A stretch of 64,000 nt of DNA from Ciona intestinalis (taxonomy: Eukaryota; Chordata; Ascidiacea; Phlebobranchia; Cionidae). The stretch is taken from contig NW_004190484.2 of the NCBI RefSeq assembly GCF_000224145.3, positions 114,406 through 178,405 of the forward strand, written 5' to 3'. The position numbers were made by a program, and so were the translations under genes. The notes beneath the pieces were generated by a model. The model saw only the letters and a list, made by a program, of their open reading frames with translations, did not search any database and was not told where the DNA came from. Position 1 is the first letter of the stretch; each line of letters opens with the position of its first letter. This document shows positions 1 to 12,600 of this stretch, one piece after another.

Positions 1-794
1 TAGCGAACAGCCCCCCTGGTTGCGCCCCTGATTATAAATAAAACATATCATCAATTTATGGGTTTTATAGAAATGGATCAAAGTTTTTGTTTATATTTCA
101 TGCAATATCGGGTTGTTTAGACGTCATAATTCCAAGTGTATTCCAGAACGTGCAAAACATGCTTTCCTTTCCCTATATTTCCCCAATTACTATTTTTTCT
201 CTAACTTTGTGTCCTACTCCTCCAAGTCTCTCTTTTAAAAATGAGAGAATGTTTTGTTCGCAGAGAGCACTTTACCTCTCGCCTGTTTCTTTTTACAAAA
301 CGAGAGAATGCTTTGTGATTTGCATGCGTTATAGAAGAGAACCACGCCGAGGGCTTTTACCCATTAAATAGCGGGGTTAAGGTTTTCTCTAGCATAAAAC
401 AGTGCGAAAAACAAGGTTATAACAAACTGTAACATACGTAATTTATCCCTATTGCGACATAACATACCGCGATTGTGACATATTAAATCGTTAACCTTAC
501 ACAAGTCGGGTGAATTATGGTGGCGAAGCATGTTTTAGGGCATTTTCAAAGTTAGCTTTCTGTACAAACGCCCAAGTTTTTTTGCAAAAAAATGCAGGTA
601 TCAGTAAGGCCTATAGAACATTTTAAAACCAAAATTTCGGTGGCCATCAGCTAAAGGATATAGATGTATAATACATGTGTAACACAGTGTAAGTCTCACC
701 TTTGCAATTGTATTGATCACCAACAGCATAAACCATAATATCTTAAGCTCCCCAAGATTATTATGAAATATTTTGAAAATTGTTCACCACTTAC

Positions 795-905
795 CAGAAT
801 TGCTGAATAACTGCAACAACTTCGTGAAAAGAACTCCCATTATTCCTTCCAGAAATAGGAATGCCTACTATAACGAAATGCTCCGCATACTTCGATACGT
901 TTAAT
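795..905 (-). other. Candidate exon of an unrecognised minus-strand gene
   Basis: Read on the minus strand, this stretch is open for about 35 codons, with a protein-like composition (it includes FVIVGIPISGRNNGSSF), and ends at a good donor, GTAAGT. The upstream boundary is uncertain, because only a weak TTTAAG acceptor is present. I do not recognise the family and found no convincing partner exon to the left or right. It could be chance or a decayed exon. Confidence 0.2.
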
Positions 906-1380
906 CGTACTTAAAGTATTGGATTAAATTGAAATTATTGCAACTTCTACGTTCTTCAGATCCTGGTGAAATAATTAAACTTACCATTAATTTCAGAAAA
1001 TACACGCAAACTTTTCCACCAGAGGGCGCTGAGTCTATATATTGTTTTCGTTGGGAGTTGAAAGATTTCAACAATGAAAGATTTCAGTCAAAATAGATGC
1101 CAATATTTCCAAAATCAAAATAGATGGTTTTTGGGTAATACCACGAATTAGTACTATCATTCCTTTATTAATTGACACCAATTTACTACTCTGTTTTTCG
1201 CACAAGCCACTTCTCATAAATTATCTCCAAATGCAAATGACTGAATTTCGAATATATTTTCAAAATATTATCTTTTTATTATATCAGTATCTTATATTTA
1301 AATATCCCCTGAAGTATTAATTATTGAATTAAAAGCAAACTTTTCAAAGTTTGGCAATGAAAACATACAAAATTACAATG

Positions 1381-1790
1381 TGGGGGAAGATGGGACTCTA
1401 AAAAATAAAAATATATTTACATTAGCAGTATTCTGCAACTTGTAGTTAACCTACCAAATCTAACCGGCTGTGCTAGTTTCTTTGCCATGTAAACTTTATA
1501 TATATAACGTTAAACCGATATTTTTTGTTGTTTTTTTTTGCTCGATCCATGTGGCCTTTTCTCGTATACGCGATTATCTATAATGACGGTTTTGTCTTCG
1601 ATCGAATGCTTTGATTGATAATACCTTTTGTTGTTCTTTTAATCATCGTCGGTTCAGGCGGGGAGTATTGAAAGTACGGTTTTCTAGCCTAATTCTGCTT
1701 TTAACGTTCTTTATTGTTTACTACCAGTACTAAATGGGACGAGAGAATGGAATGAAAAAGGTGTACCATCTTCCCCCACCCTGTACTGTA
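1381..1790. repeat. MITE, GGGTGGGAGAAGATGGGACA family, long or disrupted copy
   Basis: The left end reads TGGGGGAAGATGGGACT and the right end ACCATCTTCCCCCACCCTG, which are inverted repeats of each other. The same termini recur at 3465, 55027, 59087 and 61544. At about 410 bp it is roughly twice the length of the compact copies, so it is a longer variant or carries an insertion. It has no coding capacity. Confidence 0.6.
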
Positions 1791-2175
1791 CTTATTCAAG
1801 TATTTCTTTTTTTTGGTTGTTTATATTTTGTTGTTGCAAATATACCGAATATACGTACTAAAAAAACGGTTTCTGTAAGGTTTTAAATAGTAAATGATTT
1901 TACTTTTTTAAATTTAAGTAAGCAACAGTTTTAAAGTTAACTTGTAATAAACTAGGCTTAAATTTTCCAAATTTTTATTTTACCCCCTTTTACCTGTTTT
2001 CACCCTTATTTGGCAATGTTGCATTTTTGCAACAAATAGTGATTGCCAAAATGAGAAAGAAACAAAAAAATTCCAAATCTTAAACTTTACACATACATAT
2101 ATACCAAAAAACATAACAAATATTTTTTGGTATATAGCTAAATCATAAAATGCCAATAAAAGGGTTAACATTGAT

Positions 2176-2299
2176 GGATTTGAATGTTTTGTCTTATATA
2201 CCAGCGAAACAATTACCTGTAAATACTGCCAAAAGCCAGGTCATAAGCAAGCAAAGTGCCCTGTCAGAATAAAGGACTACTCTTCATTATAGCAACAAG
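2176..2299 (+). other. Fossil fragment with a CCHC zinc knuckle (retroelement-like)
   Basis: A short plus-strand reading contains CKYCQKPGHKQAKCP, a C-x2-C-x4-H-x4-C knuckle of the kind found in gag proteins of LTR elements and in ORF1 proteins of some LINEs. Nothing else of an element (reverse transcriptase, protease, integrase, terminal repeats) is visible around it, so it is an isolated, broken and probably old piece whose family cannot be settled from the sequence. Confidence 0.35.
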
Positions 2300-2626
2300 C
2301 CGAAGGCGGGAACCACAAGAGGAATAGTACAACTCAGAAAGCAACCGAAACCACATAACCAACGAGAACTGCCAGAAGCTCAAAGCTCCATCTAACAAGC
2401 TCAGAAACCTCACAGGCCAGACCCAAGTCGACAACTCCCAGCTGCGAAGTCTTTTGCCCCGGGTGTGATCGCGAGGGCCGACTCCAACTAGAATGTAAAA
2501 CGTTTTACTGTTTCGCTGCACGACTGACTTCAAGGCTGCAAAGACATGTTGCTCAACCACCAAGCGTTTCCTCGTCATCTCAACGTCAACAAAGACGCCG
2601 TGTGCACTGTGCAAGGAGACCGTAAC

Positions 2627-3302
2627 CGGCTATTTCCCGCCCGGCTAATTCCCCCCAATGACAATTTCCCCCGGCTAATTCCCCCCAATGACTATTTCCC
2701 CCCGGCTATTTCCCCCCCGTGACTATTCCCCACNCGGCTAATTCCCCCCNGATGACTATTCCCCCAGGCTATTTCCCCCCCGGCTATTTTCCCCTGTGTC
2801 TATTCCCCCCGTGACTTCCCCCCGGCTACTTCCCCCTCCCGTCCCCCAGCTATTTCCCCCNNNNNNNNNNNNNNNNNNNNNNNNNNNNNNNNNNNNNNNN
2901 NNNNNNNNNNNNNNNNNNNNNNNNGGAATTAGCCGGGGGGAATAGTCACGGGGCGGTAGGGAAATAGCCGGGGGGAATAGTCACAGGGGGAATTAGCCGG
3001 GGGAAATAGTCACTGGGGGGAATAAGCCGGGGGGAATAGTCACTGGGGGGAATTAGCCGGGGGGAATAGTCACGGGGCGGTAGGGAAATAGCCGGGGGGA
3101 ATAGTCACAGGGGGGAATTAGCCGGGGGAAATAGTCACTGGGGGGAATTAGCCGGGGGGGAATAGTCACGGGGGGAATAGTCACTGGGGGGAATTAGCCG
3201 GGGGGGAATAGTCATTGGGGGGAATTAGCCGGGGGGGGGGAATAGTCACGGGGGGAATAGTCACAGGGGGGAATTAGCCGGGGGGGAATAGTCACGGGGG
3301 GG
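2627..3302. repeat. Head-to-head (palindromic) minisatellite around an assembly gap
   Basis: From 2627 to 2860 the plus strand repeats a C-rich unit of about 15 bp whose halves read GGCTAATTCCCCCC and GTGACTATTCCCCCC. From 2925 to 3302 the same unit appears as its reverse complement (GGAATTAGCCGGGGGG and GGAATAGTCACGGGG). The two arrays face each other across the N run at 2861-2924. Units vary slightly in G/C run length. No gene or CRISPR-like spacers are present; the units abut directly. Confidence 0.9.
2861..2924. other. Assembly gap (64 N)
   Basis: A run of N at the turning point of the inverted minisatellite. A palindrome or G-rich array is a plausible cause of the sequencing failure. 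Confidence 0.99.
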
Positions 3303-3464
3303 AAACCTTTATAGCGCACGAAACAAACAGAGACAGAGGTGTCGCAATCCTAATACAACTATCGGTTAAAAAATTCACTTATCATACGCCGATCCAGACC
3401 TACGATAACTACTTACCGATGTCACGACACAAAACACAAGAATCCTGCTTGCCAGTATTTATAG

Positions 3465-3650
3465 TAGGGTGGGAGAAGATGGGACATCTTTAGCACATAA
3501 TATCTAAGTATCCTGATCGTGTTTAAAACAACTGACGGTGGTCTATGGGAGTCGTGAGGATATAGTTTTATAATTCATTAAATGTTCTTCGTTTACTACT
3601 AAATGGGACGAGAAAATAGAGCTAACAAGTGTCCCATCTTCCCCCACCCT
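3465..3650. repeat. MITE, compact copy with about 20-bp terminal inverted repeats
   Basis: It starts GGGTGGGAGAAGATGGGACA and ends TGTCCCATCTTCCCCCACCC, which are near-perfect inverted repeats, with about 145 bp between them and no coding sequence. The interior (cctgatcgtgtttaaaac, tctatgggagtcgtgagg) recurs in the copy at 61544-61735, so the copies descend from one master. Flanking TA-rich sequence (tatagtag) recurs in other copies and may belong to the termini. Confidence 0.8.
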
Positions 3651-4037
3651 GGCATCGAGTGCCTCGCACAGCGGATAAAAATTAGACTCGAGTTGGTAGA
3701 ATCGACGCACATGGGCATTATCTATTACATCTCGTCCACCCGCTAAACGAAGGTGAAATGTTTGCGCGTCTTAAGATCGTTGGGTTTCCTCAAAATTGAA
3801 ACGCAAATACACTACGAAGATTTGAGGACCCTTCATATTTTTACAACCGTAAAATATATATTTTTAAAAATTTTTGAGTATAGAATGTTGTTCTCGTGGA
3901 ACACCCATTGTGATCGGCAAACGTGTTGCTGCAGTAAACAACATTAAATTGTTTTGGATTGGGAGAAAACAATTGTTAAGTCAGTATAATTATGTCCAAA
4001 TACGCCTTTCCCTATGTAAACGTTTAATAAAAACATA

Positions 4038-5375
4038 CACTCTAAAAAAACTTGACGCAAAATGCTCAATCAAGTGCTTGATTGAGCGCATTTTTTCAAT
4101 CAAGTCGCTTCGACCGAATCAAATTCGCGTCAAATGTCTAGATTCGAGAGAATCGCTCTCGGACTTACATCAAAATTTGATTCAGAGGAGCGACACGAGA
4201 GAGTCACTCACTTCTTCTCGGCCTTATTACATCAAACGGGAGCGCGCCAAATTTTAAACGGTCTTAAACAAAGTCTTTAGACTGGAAGTGTTACTAAGAG
4301 GAATCAGGTGTAATATCGCTTAAGTAAGATGAGAAAAATAACAATGCAGACGCAACATTGATCAGTAAGTCTTAAATAAAAGTCACAGTAAAACACGAAA
4401 TGAAAACTCGTCAGAAGCTAAAGGTGAGCAATTTTAATACCATTTACAACGGTATGGTCTTACACACTTACTATATCTTTTGTTTAATTAACAGCACTCT
4501 AATGTGAAGCAACACCATTATAAAATTCAACTACCGACAATAAGATTTCAAAATGGGTCATATATTACAACTCTACTGAAGAAAGATGACAAGCGCACGT
4601 TGCTTACCATTAAAAGTTAAGTATGCATTTGTGTTTTTATATACAAAGTGGACATAGCATTATTTAATAGCATCCAAATACNNNNNNNNNNNNNNNNNNN
4701 NNNNNNNNNNNNNNNNNNNNNNNNNNNNNNNTACCATCGTTTATACGAATGAATTACCGTCAACAGGGAATGTGAAAATTAGACAAATTGGTGAGTATTA
4801 AGTAAACTTTTGTCGGAAAGGGTGTGTGGACTTATTCATTTAACTTGCTGCTTTCATTACAGACTGAATGTGATGTCAAGTGGAAACGTTTATGAGGGAG
4901 AAGTCCGTTCACCGTTTAATAAAGGAGAGAATTTCTTATCTGCGAGCTTTACTACTTCATGCCTCAGCAATACCCCTGGGAATACGACGTTTTGACAGTC
5001 GTTTATAAACCACATTTTCTATCTTTTGTTGTGTTTTATGTTCCTTCCTATTTGTTGTCTTTCATTGCGTATAATTTTCCCAAGTCAACACTATATCTGC
5101 AGTGTTTATAATAACTTGTGTATGTTGTGCCAATTAATTAAAAAACACAAAATAAACATTTTTCACCCCAAAAATATATATGTAGAATTTTTCATACAAA
5201 TCAAGTTTAAATCAAAATTTGATTGAGATCGGCCCATTTTAATGCTAAAAAATCGCTGAAACCGAGCGAAATTTTGACGTAAATTTGATTTAAAAAATTG
5301 CGTCAAGCACTTGATTCAAAAATTTTGCGTCAAAATTTGGTGTTGATTGAATTTGATTGAACTTTTTTTACAGTG
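4038..5375. mobile_element. TA-flanked inverted-repeat DNA element, non-autonomous
   Basis: The left end reads CACTCTAAAAAAACTT and the right end, reverse-complemented, reads CACTGTAAAAAAAGTT. Both ends are flanked by TA, consistent with a TA target duplication. The subterminal regions are full of short self-complementary pieces built on TCAATCAAGTGCTTGATTGA and TTGACGCAAAAT. No transposase is readable. A 50-N gap (4682-4731) interrupts it. The superfamily is not assigned. Confidence 0.6.
4682..4731. other. Assembly gap (50 N)
   Basis: A run of N inside the inverted-repeat element. Confidence 0.99.
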
Positions 5376-5477
5376 TAGCTACTTTAATCGTAAACGTAAA
5401 ACACGAGCATTTTAGTTTACTTTTGCAAGGTTAAGAACGGTTCTTGTACGAAATGTTCAAGGTGGTTTTTTGAAGCT

Positions 5478-5783
5478 ATGAATGAATGTAACTTACTTTA
5501 TCCTCGCGTGGCCGGAAAATGACAGTCGTTATAACATGGGTGTTCATACACCTCGTGCCAGCCTACGAGTTACCATGTATGTTACTTTGTAGCGGATTAT
5601 TTTTTTTGGATTTTTTCATTTTTTTATGTATTGCTGATAATTTGGACAACCCATTAGTGACCACTGGGTTGGAGCAATTATCGTTCAGTGTCTTGCCGAA
5701 GGACACATACGCCCACAATGGTAGCAACGTCGAGCCTTGAACACAGAACCTCTGGGTTCGCTAACCGCTATGTCACGGCGCTG
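5478..5783 (-). repeat. tRNA-derived SINE, near full length
   Basis: Read on the minus strand it starts with a tRNA-like head (GGCGCCGTGACATAGCGGTT, then an A/B-box-like stretch with GTTCAAGGCTCG), continues with a body containing GGCAAGACACTGAACGATAA and AATGGGTTGTCCAAATTATC, and ends with GACTGTCATTTTCCGGCCAC, GAGGATAAAGTAAGTTACAT and a short ATTC tail. The same family recurs at 33074, 34436, 35841, 52676, 54360 and as pieces elsewhere. Confidence 0.75.
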
Positions 5784-6267
5784 TAAATAAACTTCATTGA
5801 ATAGTATGAATAGAGTAGGGTTTGGGCCTGATTGTTTCTATAGATACTTAACAGCAAGTTAAAAGCTGTAGTGACTTGTAAAACTGGGGTGATAAAACAC
5901 ACTATCTCACTCTTGTTTTGAAAATTGGGGTGACAAGGGACCCTCGGAACCCCTAACTGAACGCCTATGAATAGTTGTACGTAAATATTATTGGGTATTA
6001 TACTACTATAGTTAACTGTTGTTTGAGAAATAACTAACACATGTTCGATTTCTTGTTGCTATGCATAGAAAATCATCTATTTAACTTCTATGCCTTTCTT
6101 GAGTTTGCTCTGCGTCATAGATTATATACAGATCACAACATGACTTACAGTGTACAGGGCATAAATATTGGTGCATGTCAGTCTTAGCGAAAACTACGTT
6201 AACAACTTAAGTAACAGCATCAACCTATGTAGGCAGTCAAACATTTCCCATTTAAGTATTTTATGCT

Positions 6268-6340
6268 TAATGGCGCCAAGCATCGAACTGGTTACCATTT
6301 GGTTGCGACGCAGGTGCCTTAACCACCGAGCGACAACAAT
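6268..6340 (-). repeat. tRNA-like sequence (SINE head or tRNA pseudogene)
   Basis: The minus strand reads GTCGCTCGGTGGTTAAGGC, an A-box-like D arm, and about 30 bases later CAGTTCGATGCTTGG, a B-box-like T arm. The T stem is imperfect and no clean acceptor stem can be drawn. It is therefore more likely a SINE head or dead tRNA copy than a working tRNA gene. Confidence 0.4.
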
Positions 6341-6643
6341 CCGACTGTGTTGTGATATACATTTTAAGGTATAAAGCTTATGAACAGTTTCATTTAAATG
6401 TAAGGCCTCTACATGCTTTATTAAAAATAAAAACAACAATATGTACGATCTTTTTATAAATCAAGAAAATATTCAATCTATGTACAAGTAATCTACACAC
6501 TTAAACTTCTTTATAAAATGATAGGTAAAATAATTTTCTCTGTTATGCTTAGGTAATTGTGTGTTGCAAGTGTATTTGTGTGACATGTTTGTGTAGCAGT
6601 CACTGTGTTAGTTTCTAACATATTGTTCAACATGCTTAAAAGT

Positions 6644-9600
6644 TCATTTCTTTTTTTTAGCAGCAGACAAATCGTATCTGAAGCCTTTCTTTGTTGCAGC
6701 AGCTTCCTTCTTTAGCACCTGTAATGTTTCAAACATGAACTTATTTTCCTAAAACTGCAAAAACAGGTAAAAGATTCCCAAACTTACCGCTTTCATTATG
6801 GTTTGTTTTAGTTCATTTTGAGAAAGAGGTCTACTTTCCTCATCACCACGTATATCCAGATCATCGCTGTCGTAATCATCCCTAAGTAAGAAAACAGAAA
6901 GTTAAACCTATATACTTTAAAACGTGTTATAATAATATTTTAAAAATAGTTTTAGTGTAAATATAAAACAGTTGTTCCAGAAAATATATTTTCCATAGTG
7001 ATGCTTAGACATCGTAATTAGGTAGCTTTCATGCAGGTAAAATAGGATGTTAAAATGTTGGTATATTAAAAAGCCTAATGTTGACAGCAACACTTCAACA
7101 CAGTTATTATTTACTTTATCTGAAGCACTGATGCAAGCAGCTTGTTCTTTTTCGCTCTTTGACGCAAATCACTAGTATAAAAATATATTCCTGTTAAAGG
7201 TAGGATAAAAACTGCTGTTGACAAAAAATACTTCTTCACTAGATATCTGTACATGATCAAGCTCACTAGATATATTCTGAGGCTTTATATGATCTATCTT
7301 AACAATACTGTATAATACTATAACAACTCAATAAACTTAAATAGGTCTTTCCTTTTTCGTACTTTGTTCTGAATAATAGCCAAAAGATAAAGCAATTTAA
7401 GATGTTCAAAAAATAAAAATTCGTTATGTAAGACAGTATGATCAAAATTCTAAACATTATTCATATATAAGTAATCCTCAACCAAGTATTTGCTGTCAAA
7501 ACTATTTTTGCTTAGGATAAAACTAAACACTGAAGTCTTAAAGGCTATCCTAACAATTGGAAGCACAATTGATTTAATTTTAATTCCATTAAAATAAAAT
7601 ATTGTTGATAGGTACGAGATTTATAAGTGTCTGGCCGGTGGTTTACTTAGTTGTGCAGTTTATTGCGTAAAACGAAGTTCAATATTTACTGATCTTTTAA
7701 GCCAGTAAAGCAAGGGATAGTTCCAACAGATTGCGAAGCAATTTTATGTCGTACACAGTGGCGCAGCCAGAAAAAAAATTAAGGGGGGGTTCAATTTTTT
7801 TTATTAAAATACCCCCTTTTTACACCTTAATGTATGAAACTCAGTATAATGAAAAACGACTAAACTCTCTCAGACACTAATTCCGAGCGATACAATGTTT
7901 CTGTATTCTGAATGGGAGAAATCTCAAAAATCACTACGTAATAGATTTTGCACACGTCTGTCACCCCAGCAACCAAATTTTGTTATAAAGCGTATTACTG
8001 ACTAAAGTGTGGTGCATGTGCCAGTTTGTTAAAGCTGCGAATTAATGTTTCATGTTCGTTTTTGCGTTCAATTGTTACTTCACATCTTATTGTAACACAA
8101 CTAATAATAGTGCCGTTTCATAATGTACCAATCGAGAGGAATGTGCCCATTGCCTGACCCACCACGCGATCGAAAGGTCACATATTTACGCTCTGCGCTC
8201 GCTTAGGAAATAAAGGAAGACCCATGCGGTAGCATACATTCAACACTTAGTAAGCGAAGCAATCGTTGTGAATTTGTTCTTGCAAAAAAAATGACGATAG
8301 GCAAAGTCAGTTTGTGGCCAGTGTTTTATTAGTTATTTTATTTATTTAAAATTTAATGGTTCCTAAATTTTATCTACTCGAGAACCACTTTTTGATTCAT
8401 GCGAGTTCTCGTACCACTTACATACTAAAGTGAATTTCAAACAAAAAGTCGCCTAATTATTACTGTAGTTTTTCAGCGGGAATATGCAACACAAACTTAT
8501 TATTGCCTTTTTTAAAGTCGCAGATGAAATAAATGTAAGTTGCCTATTAAACAGAGTAACAGGCTGTATTAAACAACCTTAATATGTTCCAGAAGTAGAA
8601 TATAACACGAAATGACACGCTCTACGTGATTAATGTGAATTAAAATAATGTTCACGACAATCACTAAAAGATCGTTTGTGATCGTTGTTTTAATAAGTTG
8701 CTTGCCCACCACCGAGGAGACTTTTACGTACCACTGGTGGTACGCGTACCACAGTTTGGGAACCACTGAGTCTTTTAAATGTTCAAACTTTTGAATTTTG
8801 AAATAGTGTTACATAACATAACAAGTGGACATCAATTTCCAATTAAATATTTTATGGGTAAAATTAAATTAAATAATATCTTGCAGCTGGGATTCATAAA
8901 ACTCTGGTTCTTGTGCGGTGCAAACAAAAAACGTTGTTTGGCTTCTGCGCAAGCTCGGCCGGGCGATAACTTGGTAACGAACCGTTTTGTCGCTATTGGC
9001 TGTGTTGTTGCAGCGTAAGGGCTCGGCGGACGTAAGAAACTGGATTTTGTATTAATAGGATTTCTTTCCATTACAAAAATTCAGACGATAGTATTATCAC
9101 TGATAAAGGGGTTTTTCTACAATCCCCTGTCTTCAAAAAAATAACCGCGTTACAAAATTTTGTAATTTAATTTATTTTTTATATAATTTCTTTTCTTTTG
9201 GGGAGGGGGGTTAAAAGGGAGGGTCGCGACCCCACCTGGCTGCGCCACTGGTCGTACACATAACATTCTTCAGTATTCGACACCCTTATGGAGTCTCCAT
9301 ATAATAAATTATGAAGCCAATCATCTATAGGTATTGTTTTATTGATCAGGTGTTTTTTTATTATGCAGCTTTGTATTAGCCATTGAACTCTCTCAAATAA
9401 GGTTAGTTATTAATAATATGCCTACCCTGTTGAAGGAGGTGCAATTAACAAAGGTTGAACCGTTTCCACTGGAACTTGACCAAGAATAACACGAGCACTC
9501 TCTTGTGGATCATATTGCTTCTCATAATCCTAACATATTGATCTTAATTAACACTTACATTTGTTCAGTGTATTCTATTTACAAATTCACTAATATTGTT

Positions 9601-12600
9601 TAAACTTGACAATGAGAGATAATTGTTTAATTAATGTCTTGCAGACATACACATATTACTTATGATCACACAAATAAAATAAAGTTTGACTAACTGCTGT
9701 GTTCAGTGTAGTGTATTTAGTGGAAACCTTATTTATGCCATAAACTAAACATATTATGCTGCTAAAACAAGCATATTGTAGGCAGTAGGTATTTAGAAAT
9801 TACACTTTGATAAACAGGTCGTCTTACACAACCTTTTCATATGACACAAGACACTTATAGCAGAATTTCTAACATGTGTGTCATGAAACAGAATGTGGTT
9901 TGCTGTAAAACTTTTTTTTCTATTTACATAGTGTAAGTTTAATGTTCACCAAACAGATCAAGAATGTCCAAGTGTGAAAACAGCTTAAGCTATTTAGGAT
10001 CAAAAGACATTTTTTGTTTGGATATAATAAACTATAATAAACCTGAGAATCAATAAAAGATTGTGCCGTCAACAATTCATTTGCTCGTTGTTCAATAATA
10101 CCAAGGTATTGCATAATATTGTCGTCCTTCACTCCCTCTGAACTTCCAAGAAGGTCATTCAAAACTCGCAAGTCGCATCCAGTTCGTTTAAAGATTGATC
10201 CTATACCTGTATTAAATGGTAAAACAAGACTAATTTTTTAATAACCAAGTTAAAGTTTTTTTAACAACCTAACTGGTCTGTGGCAAATAATAGTTTTTTT
10301 CTAGAAAACAACTTTTTTGGTATGATCAATTTTAAAACTTATTAAAGTTGATCAGTAAATCGGCATTTGGTAACAAAGTTGTGGCATGGCCTTCAAAAAT
10401 GTGTTAGGTGGGCAATATTCTGTTATTCAGATAGTATTATGCGTACCAAGTTTATACACAGGCCATTTATATTGATTCTGCTACATTGTAAAGTACTGAA
10501 CACTGTTTTCCTATGTTAGTGTAGAATGGTGGGCACAATATGTTATGCAGAAGGTCTACAAATTTACTAGACACCTTTATCTGGGGTTCAATGCATTCTT
10601 ACCCAACTTCAAGCGATCAAGTATTTTCAAGGTAGTAGATAATTGCTCTATGTTTTCTAAATATTTGGCATTGGCATAGCTTGTTGCTGCTTCTAGTTTT
10701 CGTAGAATTTCTTGCCGACCTGAATCTAACTTAAGACCTTGATCATGGAATTGGGAAATGTCTTTATGGATCTGTTTTAAACGTTAGATAAAGTTTAATA
10801 ATATCTCAAAAATTAACTTATTCATTCTCATATAGGGAGGAAAGAAGCCACGAATATAACACAGGTGTCAGGTTGCATGACATATGGGAAGGTTCCACAC
10901 CTCATGTGCCTAGTAATGAGTTATGTATTCAATTTTTTAAGTGATGCATCATGACACAACACATGGATTGTTACAGAACAAACTAAACTGTTTTTTGCAA
11001 TTTGCAATAATTTGTACATACACATTGAAGCTAAATAAAATAAAAAATCTTGAGATAAATTTACAGAACCAATAATTTCTTCACAGGTAGCAACTTAGCT
11101 GAATAAAATTAAGGAACTTACAGCTTCAATGATATCGCGCAACCGCTCAACTTCATTGTTTTGCTCATTTACATAATTAAACAGAGCAAAGTTACAATCT
11201 TCCACTGCAACCAAATAAATAGGTTTATTAGTGATTTTAGTTTTCTTTAGCTAGATTACAATCATTGAAATTCATGTAAAAATGGGCATCTTCTAAAACC
11301 TGCAGTAACCCTCTAACCCAGGGGTTCCCAAACCGCGGCCCGCAGAAGCAAAATAAATGGCCCTCAGAGGACTTCAAAATTACCGATTGCATACGTTCAC
11401 AAATAAACATATTACTTTAAAAAATTGTCCAAAATGTTTTATTGATTTCTGTAATAATTTACATTGTCTTTGTTACGTCACAAAAATAATTATGACTGTC
11501 ACAGCATCAGCCAACCTCCCACGCGTGTTACTCTGGTATAGGGGTTATATCGCAGCATGATTCAACAAAAATACTGTCAAACTTTGTCTTTTACTCCGCA
11601 AGTACGTAGTTTAATCTGTTCTAGCAGCCATGTTTATTACCAGCATATATGTCGAACTTCCTGACCTAACTAACAGTATTCGTTATAACCAAATGTTGGC
11701 CAATACAAGTCGTGTCGCCAATATAGCAAGGAAAACCTTGCCCGACCCATAATTATGATTTCATATATTGGCCAGTGATAAAATAAGTTTGGGAACCCCT
11801 GCTCTAACCGTATACTGTATATTACCAAATTTTTAAATATTATACAGAATAAAACCTACTTTTATTACCAATTAAATAAATTCTACTTTAAAACATATCA
11901 TTGGCAGTTAGAATATCATATAACAATTAACAAATACTTGGGGCAAGCTTAGCTTCAATTTTGGGGACCATGGTAAATCATCTGTTACATACCCTTGATA
12001 AAATTTGCAACAATTTCATTGACATCCACTTCCCCTGTTATTTGTTCAATCTCCGCAAATGCTTCTTCATATGATTGAATAATCATTCTTCCTTCTTCCT
12101 TTTTCACATCTTTTTCTGATTTAAAATGTCAGTAATATTAAATGAAATAATTTCAAGCAGAACAAATTTCGTTTTATCAAAAATTACCGCACAATTTATG
12201 AGCACTGAAAAGGGGTGTTTTCCTTTTGAGAAAACTTAAATGTCTAAAGAAACTTATTTTTTAATTTTTAAAAGGACTATGAATAGTTTTGTGATGTTAA
12301 TAAAGTTTAATTTTGTTTCCATGCAATCAACCAAATTAAATGAACCGCAATAGGATGGAAAATTCCCAAATTTTTATTCCAGATTGTCTTTCTTCTTTCA
12401 TTTAGATTCTTTACTTGGACCAACTGGTGGTCAATTGTTTGTCTGCTAGGTGTAGCGAACACGCTTATTTTTTTTAAATAAACGTAAATATGTTTTCAAC
12501 TGTAAGCGTGTTTTAACAACTGTTGTTTTGTCGCTATATCCTGTCCTTTTGTTTAAAATATTTCTAAATCTTTGCTACCGTAATCGAAGAGACAAATAAA

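Larger units (their letters stand above)
1..6643. other. Repeat-rich spacer, no recognised complete gene
   Basis: I see no complete host gene here. The first 30 bases look like one end of a hAT-type element (ending CTGGTTGCGCCCCTG). About 400-660 resembles part of the interior of the inverted-repeat element at 39739-40737. The rest holds a MITE-like repeat near 1381-1790, a zinc-knuckle fossil near 2176-2299, a palindromic minisatellite at 2627-3302, a MITE at 3465-3650, a TA-flanked element at 4038-5375 and a SINE at 5478-5783, each listed separately. A weak minus-strand exon candidate lies at 795-905. A TTTATT at about 6418 reads AATAAA on the minus strand and could be the poly(A) signal of the gene ending at 6644. 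Confidence 0.6.

Noticed and set aside
2264-2614. 116-codon minus-strand reading
   Set aside because: No recognisable family; it overlaps the zinc-knuckle fossil region on the other strand and runs into the minisatellite border. Composition does not support a gene.
2627-3302. CRISPR-like regular repeats
   Set aside because: Units abut directly with no unique spacers, vary in G/C run length, and reverse direction across the gap; this is a minisatellite in an animal genome.
6268-6340. Functional tRNA gene
   Set aside because: A and B boxes are visible, but the T stem is imperfect and no acceptor stem forms.
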